DNA of 52,097 bases from Nonomuraea sp. SYSU D8015. GTDB taxonomy: Bacteria > Actinomycetota > Actinomycetes > Streptosporangiales > Streptosporangiaceae. Numbering within the stretch: position 1 is the stretch's first letter; each line of letters begins with the position of its first letter. The position numbers and the translations under genes are program-made. Positions 16,466-24,678 of this stretch are shown here, piece by piece. The stretch covers positions 1 through 52,097 of the forward strand of contig NZ_VJYI01000042.1 of assembly GCF_008065375.1 (NCBI RefSeq), read 5' to 3'. The notes beneath the pieces were generated by a model. The model had not been told where the DNA came from. It made no database searches and worked only from the letters and a program-made list of their open reading frames with translations.

Positions 16466-16723
16466 ATGGACTGGCGCCACCGAGCTGCCTGCCGTGACGT
16501 GGACCCCGAGCTGTTCTTCCCGATCGGCAACACCGGCCCCGCCCTCATGCAGATCGAGGAGGCCAAGCAGGTCTGCCGGTCCTGCTCGGCCATGGATGCG
16601 TGCCTGAAGTGGGCCCTTGAGTCCGGCCAGGACGCCGGCGTCTGGGGCGGCCTGAGCGAGGACGAGCGTCGCGCGCTCAAGCGCCGCACGGCCCGCGCCC
16701 GCGCTCGCGCCACCGCCGTCTGA
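16466..16723 (+). CDS. wblE: WhiB-family iron-sulfur regulator (WhiB1/WblE type)
   Basis: An 85-residue protein with the four cluster-binding cysteines Cys9, Cys37, Cys40 and Cys46, followed by the GVWGGLSEDERRALKRR turn and a basic tail for DNA binding. The sequence from MDWRH to the C-terminus closely resembles M. tuberculosis WhiB1 and Streptomyces WblE. It binds a [4Fe-4S] cluster and, by family, the sigma-factor region 4, acting as a nitric-oxide-sensitive transcription factor. The convergent downstream gene is a PdtaS-type kinase, as beside mycobacterial whiB1, which supports orthology. Confidence 0.95.
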   Translation: MDWRHRAACRDVDPELFFPIGNTGPALMQIEEAKQVCRSCSAMDACLKWALESGQDAGVWGGLSEDERRALKRRTARARARATAV

Positions 16724-16736
16724 CCCAGTCCCCCTG

Positions 16737-18206
16737 TTACGCAGCCGGGAGCGGGATCGACAGCACGACCTCCGTGCCGCCCTCGACGCGCGGCTGAATG
16801 GAGATCCTGCCCGACAGCTCGCCCTCGACCAGCGTGCGGACGATCTGCAGGCCGAGGCTGGTGGAGCTGTCGAGGTCGAAGCCCCCGGGCAGACCCCGCC
16901 CGTCGTCCCACACGGTGACGTTGAGCCGGTCGAGCGCCGGCTCCACCACCACCTCCAGCCGCTTGGGCCGCCCATGCTGCAACGCGTTCTGCAACAGCTC
17001 GGTCAGCGCCATGGCAAGGGGTGTGGCGATCAGCGACGGCAGCACGCCGAACGCCCCGACGCGCCGCGGCGTCACCGCCACCTCCGGCGACGACACCTCC
17101 CCCGCCATCGCGATCACGCGGTCGGCGATCTCGTCGAAGTCGACGAACTCCTCCGGCGCGTGAGACAGCGTCTCGTGCACGATCGCGATCGAACCGACCC
17201 TGCGCACCGCCTCCTCCAGCGCCTCCCGGCCCTCCGGGACCTGCAGCCGCCGCGCCTGCAGGCGCAACAGCGCGGCCACGGTCTGCAGGTTGTTCTTCAC
17301 CCGGTGGTGGATCTCGCGGATCGTGGCGTCCTTGGTCATCAGCTCGCGCTCGCGCCGCCGCAGCTCGGTCACGTCCCTGATGAGCACCAGCGCGCCGATG
17401 CGACCGCCGCCGACGATCAACGGGATGGCCCTGAGCTGCACGATCGTGCCGCCGGACTCGACCTCGGTCTCCTTTGCCGCGCGTCCGCTGGCCACGATCA
17501 TGAGGTCTTCGTTGATCGGCTCGTCGGAGTAGCACAGCGTGGCGGTGACCCGGCCCAGCTCGGCGCCGACCAGGTCGGCGTGCAGGCCGAGCCGGCGGTA
17601 GGCGGACAGGGCGTTCGGCGAGGCGTACGTGACGCGGCCGGCCCGGTCGAGCCTGAGCAGGCCGTCGCCGACGCGGGGCGAGCGGACCAGGATCGGCTCC
17701 TCGCCGGAGAACGGGAAGCGACCTTCGGCCACCATCTGCGCCAGGTCGGAGGCGCTCTGCAGGTAGGTCAGCTCCAGGCGGGAGGGCGTGCGGGCCGAGG
17801 ACAGGTTCGTGGAGCGCTGGATCACCGCCAGGAAGCGGCCCTCGCCGCCCTCGACCCCGCGCCGGACCGGGATCGTCTCCTCCCTGACCGGGACGCCCGT
17901 GGACCAGTCGGGGTCGCCCTCGCGGCAGATGCGGCGCTCGTTCCACGCGGTGTCGATGAGCTGGCGCTCGCCCTTGGCGGCCACGGTGCCGACGATGTCG
18001 TCGTGGTAGACGGTGGGGCCGGTGGTGGGGCGCATCTGGGCGATCGCGATCCAGCCGTTCTCCCCCAGCAGCGGCGCCCACAGGATGAGGTCGGCGAACG
18101 ACAGATCGGCCAGCAGCTGCCAGTCGGAGACGAGCGAGTGCAGCCAGTCGAGATCCGCGCCGTCGAGAGCGGTGTGGCGGGCGACGAGGTCGCTGAGAGT
18201 CGGCAC
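16737..18206 (-). CDS. pdtaS: Sensor histidine kinase, PdtaS type
   Basis: A 489-residue cytosolic kinase. The GTG at 18206 gives an N-terminus (PTLSDLVARHTAL) matching mycobacterial PdtaS. Order: GAF-like sensor (about 1-140), PAS domain (about 155-280, with LDRAGRVTYASPNALSAYRRLG), HisKA_2 phosphoacceptor IREIHHRVKNNLQTVAALLR and a C-terminal ATPase with WDDGRGLPGGF and SLGLQIVRTLV. There are no membrane segments. In mycobacteria this kinase phosphorylates the antiterminator-type regulator PdtaR; that partner is not next to it here. It lies 13 bp from the whiB1/wblE gene, convergent. Confidence 0.9.
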   Translation of the reverse strand: MPTLSDLVARHTALDGADLDWLHSLVSDWQLLADLSFADLILWAPLLGENGWIAIAQMRPTTGPTVYHDDIVGTVAAKGERQLIDTAWNERRICREGDPDWSTGVPVREETIPVRRGVEGGEGRFLAVIQRSTNLSSARTPSRLELTYLQSASDLAQMVAEGRFPFSGEEPILVRSPRVGDGLLRLDRAGRVTYASPNALSAYRRLGLHADLVGAELGRVTATLCYSDEPINEDLMIVASGRAAKETEVESGGTIVQLRAIPLIVGGGRIGALVLIRDVTELRRRERELMTKDATIREIHHRVKNNLQTVAALLRLQARRLQVPEGREALEEAVRRVGSIAIVHETLSHAPEEFVDFDEIADRVIAMAGEVSSPEVAVTPRRVGAFGVLPSLIATPLAMALTELLQNALQHGRPKRLEVVVEPALDRLNVTVWDDGRGLPGGFDLDSSTSLGLQIVRTLVEGELSGRISIQPRVEGGTEVVLSIPLPAA

Positions 18207-18377
18207 GACTGCATCATGCGTGCTTTCCCCCGCCAGAACCAAACCGAACCCCTCAAGGAATGCGCACCATCATGAGCGGGCAGTACTCCGCCGTGGGCCA
18301 CCGCACGCCCGCGTGCTCGCGCAGTGAACACGGATACGGCATCGTTCACCCAACTGGTCTTTTGCGAAATCTCCTAT

Positions 18378-18393
18378 TGTGAAAAGCGTCACA
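18378..18393. promoter_or_regulatory. Crp-type operator
   Basis: TGTGAAAAGCGTCACA is an exact TGTGA-N6-TCACA match. It lies 172 bp upstream of pdtaS (minus) and 338 bp upstream of dasR (plus), so the target is uncertain. Confidence 0.6.
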
Positions 18394-18461
18394 CTGCTGA
18401 AGTCGTTCGGGTCCCGGGGCGGGGCTGTGCGGGGCGAGCCGGAGGTGATCTTCACGGGCAC

Positions 18462-18471
18462 GTGGTACCAC
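18462..18471. promoter_or_regulatory. Candidate GntR/DasR operator
   Basis: The perfect palindrome GTGGTACCAC, flanked by CA and CGTG, resembles the TGGT...ACCA core of operators bound by DasR and other HutC-type GntR proteins. It lies 260 bp upstream of the dasR-like gene, so autoregulation is possible. Confidence 0.4.
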
Positions 18472-18730
18472 CGTGACACAGGGCGTGCGGGTCTCGAGAC
18501 CTGCGCCGGGCCGCGGGACGCGTCCGCTGCGGGACCCTCGGTTGCGGTCGCGCGCGATGCTGTGGATATCCTTCACCATCAGCCTGAGCAGCCCGGACTT
18601 CCGCATGCCAGGCACTCGGTGTTGAGGGGCCGCGACAGCCGGCGGTTGACCGCCCCGGCCGATGTGAGTTCCGATGATCTCGCGGTGATCAGACACGCCT
18701 CACCGCCGTGGCAGAAGTGAAGGTGAGCGC

Positions 18731-19450
18731 GTGACAGACGACAGCCCCCGCGTACCGAAGTACTACGACGTCAAACGCAGCCTGCTGGAGCTCACCAAGA
18801 GCCTGCCGCCGGGCACGGCGCTGCCGCCGGAGCGGACGCTGGCCGTACGGTTCGAGACCTCGCGCACCACGGTCCGCCAGGCGCTCACCGAGCTCGTGGT
18901 CGAGGGGCGGCTGCTGCGCATCCAGGGCAAGGGCACGTTCGTGGCGCAGCCGAAGGTGGCGCAGGTGCTGCAGCTGACCTCGTACATCGGCGACCTGCGC
19001 ACCGCCGGCCTCGAACCCGACACCAAGATCCTCGAGATGGGCTACATCACCGCGGACGAGGCGCTGGCCCGCCGGCTGGCCATCAACCCGGGCGGGCGCG
19101 TCCTGCGCATCCACCGCCTCAGGCTCGCCAACGGCGAGCCGGTCTCGATCGACACCACGCACCTGTCGGCGCGGCGCTTCCCGAGGCTGCGGCGGGAGCT
19201 GGAAGTGCACTCGTCGCTCTACGAGACGCTGCACAACGCCTACAACGTGCGCCTCACGGATGCCGAAGAGATCATCGAGACCGTCCTGGCCACCCCGTAC
19301 GACGCCAAGGCCCTCGGCGTCGACGTCGGCCTCCCGATGCTCCTGCTCACCCGCCACGCCTTCGACGCCGACGGCAACCCGGTCGAATGGGCGCAGTCCC
19401 TCTACCGCGGCGACCGCTACAAGTTCGTCACCCGCCTCCGCAGGCCGTAG
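18731..19450 (+). CDS. dasR: GntR/HutC-family regulator, DasR orthologue
   Basis: A 239-residue regulator starting at GTG with GAAGGTGAG upstream. The N-terminal winged helix (about 8-75) includes ALPPERTLAVRFETSRTTVR, QALTELVVEGRL and RIQGKGTFVA. The UTRA effector domain (about 90-235) has QLTSYIGDLR, GGRVLRIHRLRLANGEPV and the end VEWAQSLYRGDRYKFVTRLR. Similarity to Streptomyces DasR runs the whole length. DasR is the amino-sugar-phosphate-responsive master regulator of N-acetylglucosamine and chitin use and of development. No chitin or PTS genes lie beside it, so it would act in trans. Confidence 0.85.
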   Translation: MTDDSPRVPKYYDVKRSLLELTKSLPPGTALPPERTLAVRFETSRTTVRQALTELVVEGRLLRIQGKGTFVAQPKVAQVLQLTSYIGDLRTAGLEPDTKILEMGYITADEALARRLAINPGGRVLRIHRLRLANGEPVSIDTTHLSARRFPRLRRELEVHSSLYETLHNAYNVRLTDAEEIIETVLATPYDAKALGVDVGLPMLLLTRHAFDADGNPVEWAQSLYRGDRYKFVTRLRRP

Positions 19451-19531
19451 CGGCCCCTCGATCGTCCCGCTCGGAGGAGACCCGTCGCGACGGATGGCCG
19501 TGACGTTCCCTGAAGCGCGCGAGTACGGGCC

Positions 19532-19543
19532 TACGCTGGGACT
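19532..19543 (+). promoter_or_regulatory. Leaderless -10 element of bioD
   Basis: TACGCT at 19532-19537 is 6 nt before the ATG at 19544, and no Shine-Dalgarno sequence is present. Confidence 0.55.
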
Positions 19544-20257
19544 ATGAGCATCCTCGTCGTCACAGGGACCGGCGCCGGAGTGGGCAAGACAATCGTGACG
19601 GCGGCCGTGGCGGTGCTGGCCAGAGGGCGCGGCGCCGCCGTCGCCGTGGTCAAGCCCGCTCAGACGGGTGTCGCGCCGGGCGAGGCGGGCGATCTCGACG
19701 CCGTCATCCGGCTCGCGGGCGTCACCACCACGTTCGAGCTGTGCAGGTTCGCCGAGCCGCTGTCCCCGGCCGCGGCGGCAAGGGCGGCCGGGATGCCACC
19801 GGTGTCGATGACGTCGGCGGCGCGGCTGGTGCGGGAGCTGGCCGAGAGCAACCGGCTGGTGATCGTGGAGGGCACGGGAGGGCTGCTCGACCGGTACGAC
19901 GAGGACGGCGCGACCATCGCCGACCTGGCGCGGCTGCTGAGATCGCAGGTGCTCGTCGTGACCGGGGCCGGAGCCGGCGCGGTCAACCAGGCGGCGCTCA
20001 CCCTGGAGGTCCTCGCCCACCGCGGGCTCGACCTGGCCGGGCTCGTCATCGGGCGGTGGCCGGAGGAGCCCGGGGTCGCCGAGCGCAGCACCGTGGCCGA
20101 TCTGGAGATGCTGGCCGCCCGGCCTCTGGCGGGCGCCCTGCCGGAGGGGGCGGGCGGTCTGGGGCGGGAGGCGTTCGCGGAAGTGGCGCGCCACGGGCTG
20201 GGCGCCACGCTCGGCGGCACGTTCGATCCCGCCGCGTTCCGGCACGAGGTCGGCTAG
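19544..20257 (+). CDS. bioD: Dethiobiotin synthetase
   Basis: A 237-residue ATP-dependent carboxylase that closes the ureido ring to form dethiobiotin, the penultimate biotin step. The P-loop GTGAGVGKT lies at about 7-15, VVKPAQTGV at about 38-46 is the substrate segment, and VEGTGGLLDRYDEDG (about 109-123) is the characteristic second motif. The length is typical. It stands apart from other biotin genes in this window. Two biotin-dependent carboxylase components are encoded 7-8 kb downstream, which use the final cofactor. Transcription appears leaderless. Confidence 0.93.
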   Translation: MSILVVTGTGAGVGKTIVTAAVAVLARGRGAAVAVVKPAQTGVAPGEAGDLDAVIRLAGVTTTFELCRFAEPLSPAAAARAAGMPPVSMTSAARLVRELAESNRLVIVEGTGGLLDRYDEDGATIADLARLLRSQVLVVTGAGAGAVNQAALTLEVLAHRGLDLAGLVIGRWPEEPGVAERSTVADLEMLAARPLAGALPEGAGGLGREAFAEVARHGLGATLGGTFDPAAFRHEVG

Positions 20258-20289
20258 CAGGCCGGCTTCCGCAGGTCGCGTGCGGACCG

Positions 20290-20309
20290 TGGTGGGGCTA
20301 GCCCCACCA
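20290..20309. terminator. Perfect 20-bp palindrome after bioD
   Basis: TGGTGGGGCTAGCCCCACCA forms an 8-bp stem with a CTAG loop, 33 nt after the bioD stop and 46 nt before the -10 of the next gene. There is no T-run. It is a terminator or, less likely, an operator. Confidence 0.45.
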
Positions 20310-20354
20310 TCCACCCGCACACCAGACCCATTTCGCGTCCTCCGCCCGGCTCAA

Positions 20355-20366
20355 TACCGTTGGGGC
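20355..20366 (+). promoter_or_regulatory. Leaderless -10 element of the histidine kinase operon
   Basis: TACCGT at 20355-20360 lies 6 nt before the ATG at 20367. The intervening TGGGGC is too close to act as a ribosome binding site. Confidence 0.5.
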
Positions 20367-21527
20367 ATGAAGGTCCCCCGTCCGTGGTCGGCACGGGCCT
20401 GGCTCGACACCGCGCACCTGATGATCGGTCTGCCGGTCGCGCTCGTGCTCGGCGAGCTGACGCTCGTCCTGATCGTGGCGCCTCCTCTGCTGCGGCGCGC
20501 GCTGCCGTGGTTCACCCGGGTGCAGCGCTCCAGGTTCGAGGCGTTCCTCGGCGTGCGCATCCCGCCCGTGCCGACGCCGTCCAACTGGCGCAGCCGGGCG
20601 ACGTGGCGGCAGATCGCCTACCACCTGCTGTCGCCGTTCGTGGGCCTGGCGGCCGCGTTCCTGGTGGCGGTGGCGTGGGGCGGTGCGATCGTGGGGCTGC
20701 TGGCGTTCCTGCCGCAGAAGCTGCAGGAACGGCCGCTGGAGTTCGTGTTCAACCTCAGGGACAACCGGGTCGTGGTCATCTTCATGGTCATCGGGCTCGT
20801 GCTGCTGGTGCTAGCGCCGATCCTGGCGCGCGGCATGGCGGCGCTGGACCTGTCGGTGGCGCGTACGCTGCTCGGGCCCAGCCGGTCGGAGCTGGGCCAG
20901 CGGATCGAGACGTTGACCGAGAGCCGGGCGGGCGTGATCGACGCGGCCGACGCCGAGCGCCGCAGGATCGAGCGGGACCTGCACGACGGCGCCCAGCAGC
21001 GCCTGGTCTCGCTCGCCATGAACCTGGGCCTGGCCAGGGCCACCCTCACCGACCTGCCCGAGCCGGCCCGCGAGGCCATCGCGCAGGCGCACGAAGAGGC
21101 CAAGCAGGCGCTGAAGGAGCTGCGCGACTTCGTCCGCGGCCTGCACCCGGCCGTCCTCAACGACCAGGGCCTGGACGCGGCGCTGTCCGGCGTCGCCGCC
21201 CGCGCCCCCTTCCCCGTGAAGCTGCGCGTCGACATCGACCGGCGCGCCAGCCCTACGATCGAGGCGGTGGCCTTCTTCATCGTGTCCGAAGCACTGACCA
21301 ACATCGCCAAGCACGCCGCGGCGACCAGGGCCGAGGTCAACGTGCGGCGCGAGCGCGACCGGCTGCACGTGCTCGTGTACGACGACGGCTGCGGCGGCGC
21401 CCGGCTGGACGGCGGCACCGGCCTGCGCGGCCTGGCCCAGCGCATCGACTCCGTCGACGGGGCGCTCCGGCTGTCCAGCCCGCTCGGCGGCCCGACGACG
21501 ATCGAAGTGGAGCTGCCGTGCGAGTAG
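20367..21527 (+). CDS. Membrane sensor histidine kinase, NarL/DesK type
   Basis: A 386-residue kinase. The N-terminal half has about four membrane segments (near 18-45, 88-125 and 140-165) forming a putative sensor. The phosphoacceptor helix is RRRIERDLHDGAQQRLVSLA (HisKA_3) and the ATPase has VSEALTNIAKHA and VYDDGCGGARLDGGTGLRGL. The partner response regulator follows directly. The last 38 bp of this gene are tandemly duplicated, and the duplicate supplies the start of the partner. The signal sensed is unknown; the family often responds to membrane or envelope stress. Confidence 0.9.
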   Translation: MKVPRPWSARAWLDTAHLMIGLPVALVLGELTLVLIVAPPLLRRALPWFTRVQRSRFEAFLGVRIPPVPTPSNWRSRATWRQIAYHLLSPFVGLAAAFLVAVAWGGAIVGLLAFLPQKLQERPLEFVFNLRDNRVVVIFMVIGLVLLVLAPILARGMAALDLSVARTLLGPSRSELGQRIETLTESRAGVIDAADAERRRIERDLHDGAQQRLVSLAMNLGLARATLTDLPEPAREAIAQAHEEAKQALKELRDFVRGLHPAVLNDQGLDAALSGVAARAPFPVKLRVDIDRRASPTIEAVAFFIVSEALTNIAKHAAATRAEVNVRRERDRLHVLVYDDGCGGARLDGGTGLRGLAQRIDSVDGALRLSSPLGGPTTIEVELPCE

Positions 21528-21565
21528 GCCCGAGGACGATCGAAGTGGAGCTGCCGTGCGCGTAG
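21489..21565 (+). repeat. 38-bp tandem duplication at the kinase/regulator junction
   Basis: Two copies (21489-21526 and 21527-21564/5) with two mismatches, at 21496/21534 and 21523/21561. Each holds the segment encoding TIEVELPC and a TAG stop. Removing one copy would leave the kinase stop overlapping the regulator's GTG start, so the duplication separated two formerly overlapping genes. Confidence 0.9.
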
Positions 21566-22212
21566 TGCTCGCCGAGGATTCCGTGCTGCTGCGCGAAGGG
21601 CTGATCCGGCTGCTCGACGCCTCCGGCATGGAGGTCGTGGCGGCCGTGGACGAGGCCGAGGGGCTGCTGCGGGCGGCCGACGAGCACCGGCCCGAGCTGG
21701 TGATCACGGACGTCCGGATGCCGCCCACGCACACCGACGAGGGGCTGCGGGCCGCGCTCGTGCTGCGTCGCCAGCAGCCCGGCCTGCCGGTGGTGGTGCT
21801 CTCGCAGTACGTCGAGGAGCGCTACGCCGCCCAGCTGCTGGCCTCCGCCGCGAACGGAGGCGTCGGCTACCTGCTGAAGGACCGGGTGGCGGACGTGGCC
21901 GAGTTCATCGACGCGCTGCGCAGGGTGGCCTCCGGCGGCACCGCGCTCGACCCCGAGGTGGTCGCCCAGCTCATCGTGCGCGGCAACAGCGACCCGCTGG
22001 AACGGCTGACGCCCAGGGAGCACGAGGTGCTCAAGCTGATGGCGGAGGGCCGCTCCAATGCCGGCATAGGCCAGGCGCTGGTGCTCAGCGAGGGCGCGGT
22101 GGGCAAGCACATCGGCAACATCTTCACCAAGCTCGACCTGTCCCCGGCGGAGGGCGACCACCGGCGGGTGCTCGCCGTCCTGCAGTTCCTGAAGATCAGG
22201 AGCCTGCCGTGA
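21556..22212 (+). CDS. Response regulator, NarL/LuxR type
   Basis: A 218-residue regulator paired with the preceding kinase. The receiver has the phosphoacceptor Asp55 in LVITDVRMPP and the conserved Lys in YLLKDRV. The C-terminal LuxR HTH is LTPREHEVLKLMAEGRSNAGIGQAL and VSEGAVGKHI-like sequence up to NIFTKLDL. The GTG start lies within the duplicated 38-bp unit and GGAG 9-12 nt before it acts as ribosome binding site. Its stop overlaps the next gene's GTG (22209), so a three-gene operon is likely. Confidence 0.92.
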   Translation: MRVVLAEDSVLLREGLIRLLDASGMEVVAAVDEAEGLLRAADEHRPELVITDVRMPPTHTDEGLRAALVLRRQQPGLPVVVLSQYVEERYAAQLLASAANGGVGYLLKDRVADVAEFIDALRRVASGGTALDPEVVAQLIVRGNSDPLERLTPREHEVLKLMAEGRSNAGIGQALVLSEGAVGKHIGNIFTKLDLSPAEGDHRRVLAVLQFLKIRSLP

Positions 22213-22988
22213 GGGCGGCCTGGCTGGCGGCCGGCACCGTGGCGACCGCGATAGCGCTGCTCATGTCCACGGTGCTGCTCTGGCGCGAGTTCGCCAGCGC
22301 CAGGACGCCGGCGGACGTCACCCAGCGGTCCATCCCGTTCATGAAGGACAAGGTCCAGATCCAGGCGGTCGCCGGCCAGGTGAGCCTGGTCCTGATGCCT
22401 GGCCGGGCGGGCGAGCTGCTGATCAACAGAACACTGAGATGGTCCAGGGACCGGCCGGACGTCACCGAGGACTGGAACGCCCGCACCTCGACGCTGCGGC
22501 TGAAGGCCGTCTGTCCCGGCGCCGATCAGCCGGACGGCCCGGTGTGCCGCGCCACCTACATGATCATGGTGCCGCCGGAGACCGACATCGTGGCCGGCAC
22601 GACCGAGGGCATGCTGTCCGTGGAGAACACCTTCGGCAACCTGCGTCTGACCTCCGTCTCCGGCTTCATCCAGATCGACGGCGTCTTCGGAACCGTCTGG
22701 GCCAGGACCCGCACCGGCGACATCGAGGCGGACCGGATCGACGGCGAGCAGGCCGACGTGGAGGTCGGCGCCGGCAACGTGGACCTGTGGTTCGTGAACC
22801 CGCCGACGTCCGTCAGGGCAGTGGTCAGGACCGCAGGTGCGGTCGGCGTCAACCTCCCGCGCACCGGCGCCTACGACGTGACAGCGGAGGCCACGAACGT
22901 GACCCTCGACATCAAGAGGGACGAACAATCGCCACGGAAGATCATCGCGACGGTGGGGGACGGCTCGGTGACCCTGTGCTGCCGTTGA
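22209..22988 (+). CDS. Membrane-anchored DUF4097-like beta-repeat protein
   Basis: A 259-residue protein with one N-terminal membrane segment (AAWLAAGTVATAIALLMSTVLL) and an outside domain of regularly spaced beta strands (ENTFGNLRLTSVSGFIQIDG, RTRTGDIEADRIDG, AEVTNVTLDI-like), as in DUF4097/adhesin-type beta-helix proteins. It is translationally coupled to the two-component system, whose output or accessory sensor it may be. The start is a GTG overlapping the regulator stop. No enzymatic motif is visible. Confidence 0.75.
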   Translation: MRAAWLAAGTVATAIALLMSTVLLWREFASARTPADVTQRSIPFMKDKVQIQAVAGQVSLVLMPGRAGELLINRTLRWSRDRPDVTEDWNARTSTLRLKAVCPGADQPDGPVCRATYMIMVPPETDIVAGTTEGMLSVENTFGNLRLTSVSGFIQIDGVFGTVWARTRTGDIEADRIDGEQADVEVGAGNVDLWFVNPPTSVRAVVRTAGAVGVNLPRTGAYDVTAEATNVTLDIKRDEQSPRKIIATVGDGSVTLCCR

Positions 22989-23016
22989 ATATCTGTTTAC
23001 CGCTGTGACTGATTGG

Positions 23017-23028
23017 TAAGTTCCCGGC
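23017..23028 (+). promoter_or_regulatory. Leaderless -10 element of the ThDP enzyme gene
   Basis: TAAGTT at 23017-23022 is followed by 6 nt and the ATG at 23029. No Shine-Dalgarno sequence is seen. Confidence 0.5.
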
Positions 23029-24675
23029 ATGGAGTCTGCGAAGCACGCCGGTGACGCCGCCGTCGCCGTGTCCAAGGCCTATGGCGTCGAGACCATGTTC
23101 ACCCTCTCCGGAGGACACGTCTTCCCGCTCTACGACGGCGCGGTGCACGAGGACATGCGCATCCTCGACGTACGCCACGAGCAGAGCGCGGTGTTCGCCG
23201 CCGAAGCGACGGCCCGGCTGACCAGGAGGCCGGGGCTGGCCGTGCTGACCGCCGGCCCCGGCATCACCAACGGCGTCAGCGGCATCGCGACCGCCCACTT
23301 CAACGGCTCGCCCGTGGTCGTCATGGGCGGGCGGGCCCCCAAGTCACGCTGGGGCAGCGGCGCGCTGCAGGAGATGGACCACCCGCCGCTGCTCGGGCCG
23401 ATCACCAAGCTGTCGTTCACCGCGAGCGACGCCGAGTCGGTCGGCCAGGAGGTCGAGTCGGCCTTCCGCACGGCCATCGCCCCCCATCGCGGACCGGTCT
23501 TCCTCGACTTCTACATGGACCATCTGTTCTCGCCGTCGCCCGTGCACGAGGTGCGGACGCAGACGCCGTCCCCGCTGGAGCCCGACCCCGACGACCTGGC
23601 CGCCATCGCCAGGCTGCTGGCAGAGGCCGAGCGCCCGGTGCTGGTGTACGGCTCCGACGTGTGGATGGACCGGGCGGAGGAGGCCGCCCGCGACTTCGCC
23701 GAGACGTGGCGGCTGCCGGTGATCCCCAACGGCCAGGGCCGCGGCATCCTGCCGTCCGGGCACGAGCTGCTCGTCACGCGCGCCCGCGGGCTCGCCTTCT
23801 CCCAGGCCGACCTGGTCATCGTGGTCGGCACCCCGCTCGACTTCCGCCTCGGCTACGGGTGGTTCGGCGGCAAGGACGGCGCTCCGCTGGCCCGCGTGGT
23901 CCACATAGCCGACGCGCCGTCGCAGCTGACCACGCACATGCAGCCGGCCGCGTCGGCCGCCGGCGACCTGTCGGTGGTGTTCTGGAGCCTCGGCACGGCC
24001 TGCGGCGACGCGGGGGTCAAGCCGGACGCGTACGCCCCGTGGGTGTCGAAGCTGTCGGACGCGGCCTCCGCGGCCATCGCGGGCGACGCCGAGCTGCTGG
24101 CCTCCGACTCCGACCCGATCCACCCCATGCGCGTGTACGGCGAGCTGGGCAAGGTGCTGGCCGACGACGCCGTGGTGATCGGCGACGGCGGCGACTTCGT
24201 CTCCTACGCGGGCAAATACGTCGAGCCGAAGCAGCCCGGCAACTGGCTCGACCCGGGCCCGTACGGCTGCCTCGGCACCGGCCTCGGCTACTCCATCGCC
24301 GCCCGCCTGGCCAGGCCCTCGTCCCAGGTGGTGCTCCTGCTCGGGGACGGCGCGGCAGGCTTCTCGCTGATGGACGTCGACACCCTCGTACGCCACCGGC
24401 TCCCGGTCGTCATGATCTGCGGCAACAACGGCATCTGGGGCCTGGAGAAGCACCCCATGCAGCTGCTGTACGGCTACGACGTGGCGGCCGAGCTGCAGCC
24501 GCAGTGCCGCTACGACCAGGTCGTGACCGCACTCGGCGGAGGCGGCGAGCTGGTCACCAAGCCGTCGGAGATCGGCCCGGCGCTGCGCAGGGCGTTCGAC
24601 TCCGGGATCCCGTACATGGTCAACATCGCGACGGACCCGCAGATCGCCTATCCGCGCAACACGACGGGCGTGTGA
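23029..24675 (+). CDS. Thiamine-diphosphate enzyme, acetolactate synthase-like
   Basis: A 548-residue three-domain ThDP enzyme. The catalytic Glu lies in RHEQSAVFAAEATARL (about residues 47-62), the central domain spans roughly 190-330, and the ThDP/Mg motif is GDGAAGF (about 442) to CGNNGIWGLE 27 residues on. It resembles mycobacterial IlvG and similar stand-alone acetolactate synthase or hydroxyacyl-CoA lyase-like proteins more than the main IlvB; no regulatory small subunit is adjacent. The substrate is therefore uncertain. It ends 3 bp before the convergent kinase gene, with no terminator between. Confidence 0.85.
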   Translation: MESAKHAGDAAVAVSKAYGVETMFTLSGGHVFPLYDGAVHEDMRILDVRHEQSAVFAAEATARLTRRPGLAVLTAGPGITNGVSGIATAHFNGSPVVVMGGRAPKSRWGSGALQEMDHPPLLGPITKLSFTASDAESVGQEVESAFRTAIAPHRGPVFLDFYMDHLFSPSPVHEVRTQTPSPLEPDPDDLAAIARLLAEAERPVLVYGSDVWMDRAEEAARDFAETWRLPVIPNGQGRGILPSGHELLVTRARGLAFSQADLVIVVGTPLDFRLGYGWFGGKDGAPLARVVHIADAPSQLTTHMQPAASAAGDLSVVFWSLGTACGDAGVKPDAYAPWVSKLSDAASAAIAGDAELLASDSDPIHPMRVYGELGKVLADDAVVIGDGGDFVSYAGKYVEPKQPGNWLDPGPYGCLGTGLGYSIAARLARPSSQVVLLLGDGAAGFSLMDVDTLVRHRLPVVMICGNNGIWGLEKHPMQLLYGYDVAAELQPQCRYDQVVTALGGGGELVTKPSEIGPALRRAFDSGIPYMVNIATDPQIAYPRNTTGV

Positions 24676-24678
24676 CGG

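Larger units (their letters stand above)
18207..18730. promoter_or_regulatory. Gene-free regulatory region between pdtaS and dasR
   Basis: About 520 nt in which overlapping ORFs on both strands lack ribosome binding sites and do not look like proteins. It holds a perfect Crp-type dyad at 18378-18393, a DasR-like half-site ACTGGTCT at 18353-18360 and the palindrome GTGGTACCAC at 18462-18471. The region around 18340-18395 is AT-rich and could contain promoters for either flank or for an unannotated RNA. Confidence 0.5.

Noticed and set aside
18346..18720. Overlapping ORFs on both strands between pdtaS and dasR
   Set aside because: No ribosome binding sites, no protein-like composition, and they conflict with each other. 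The region is better explained as regulatory.
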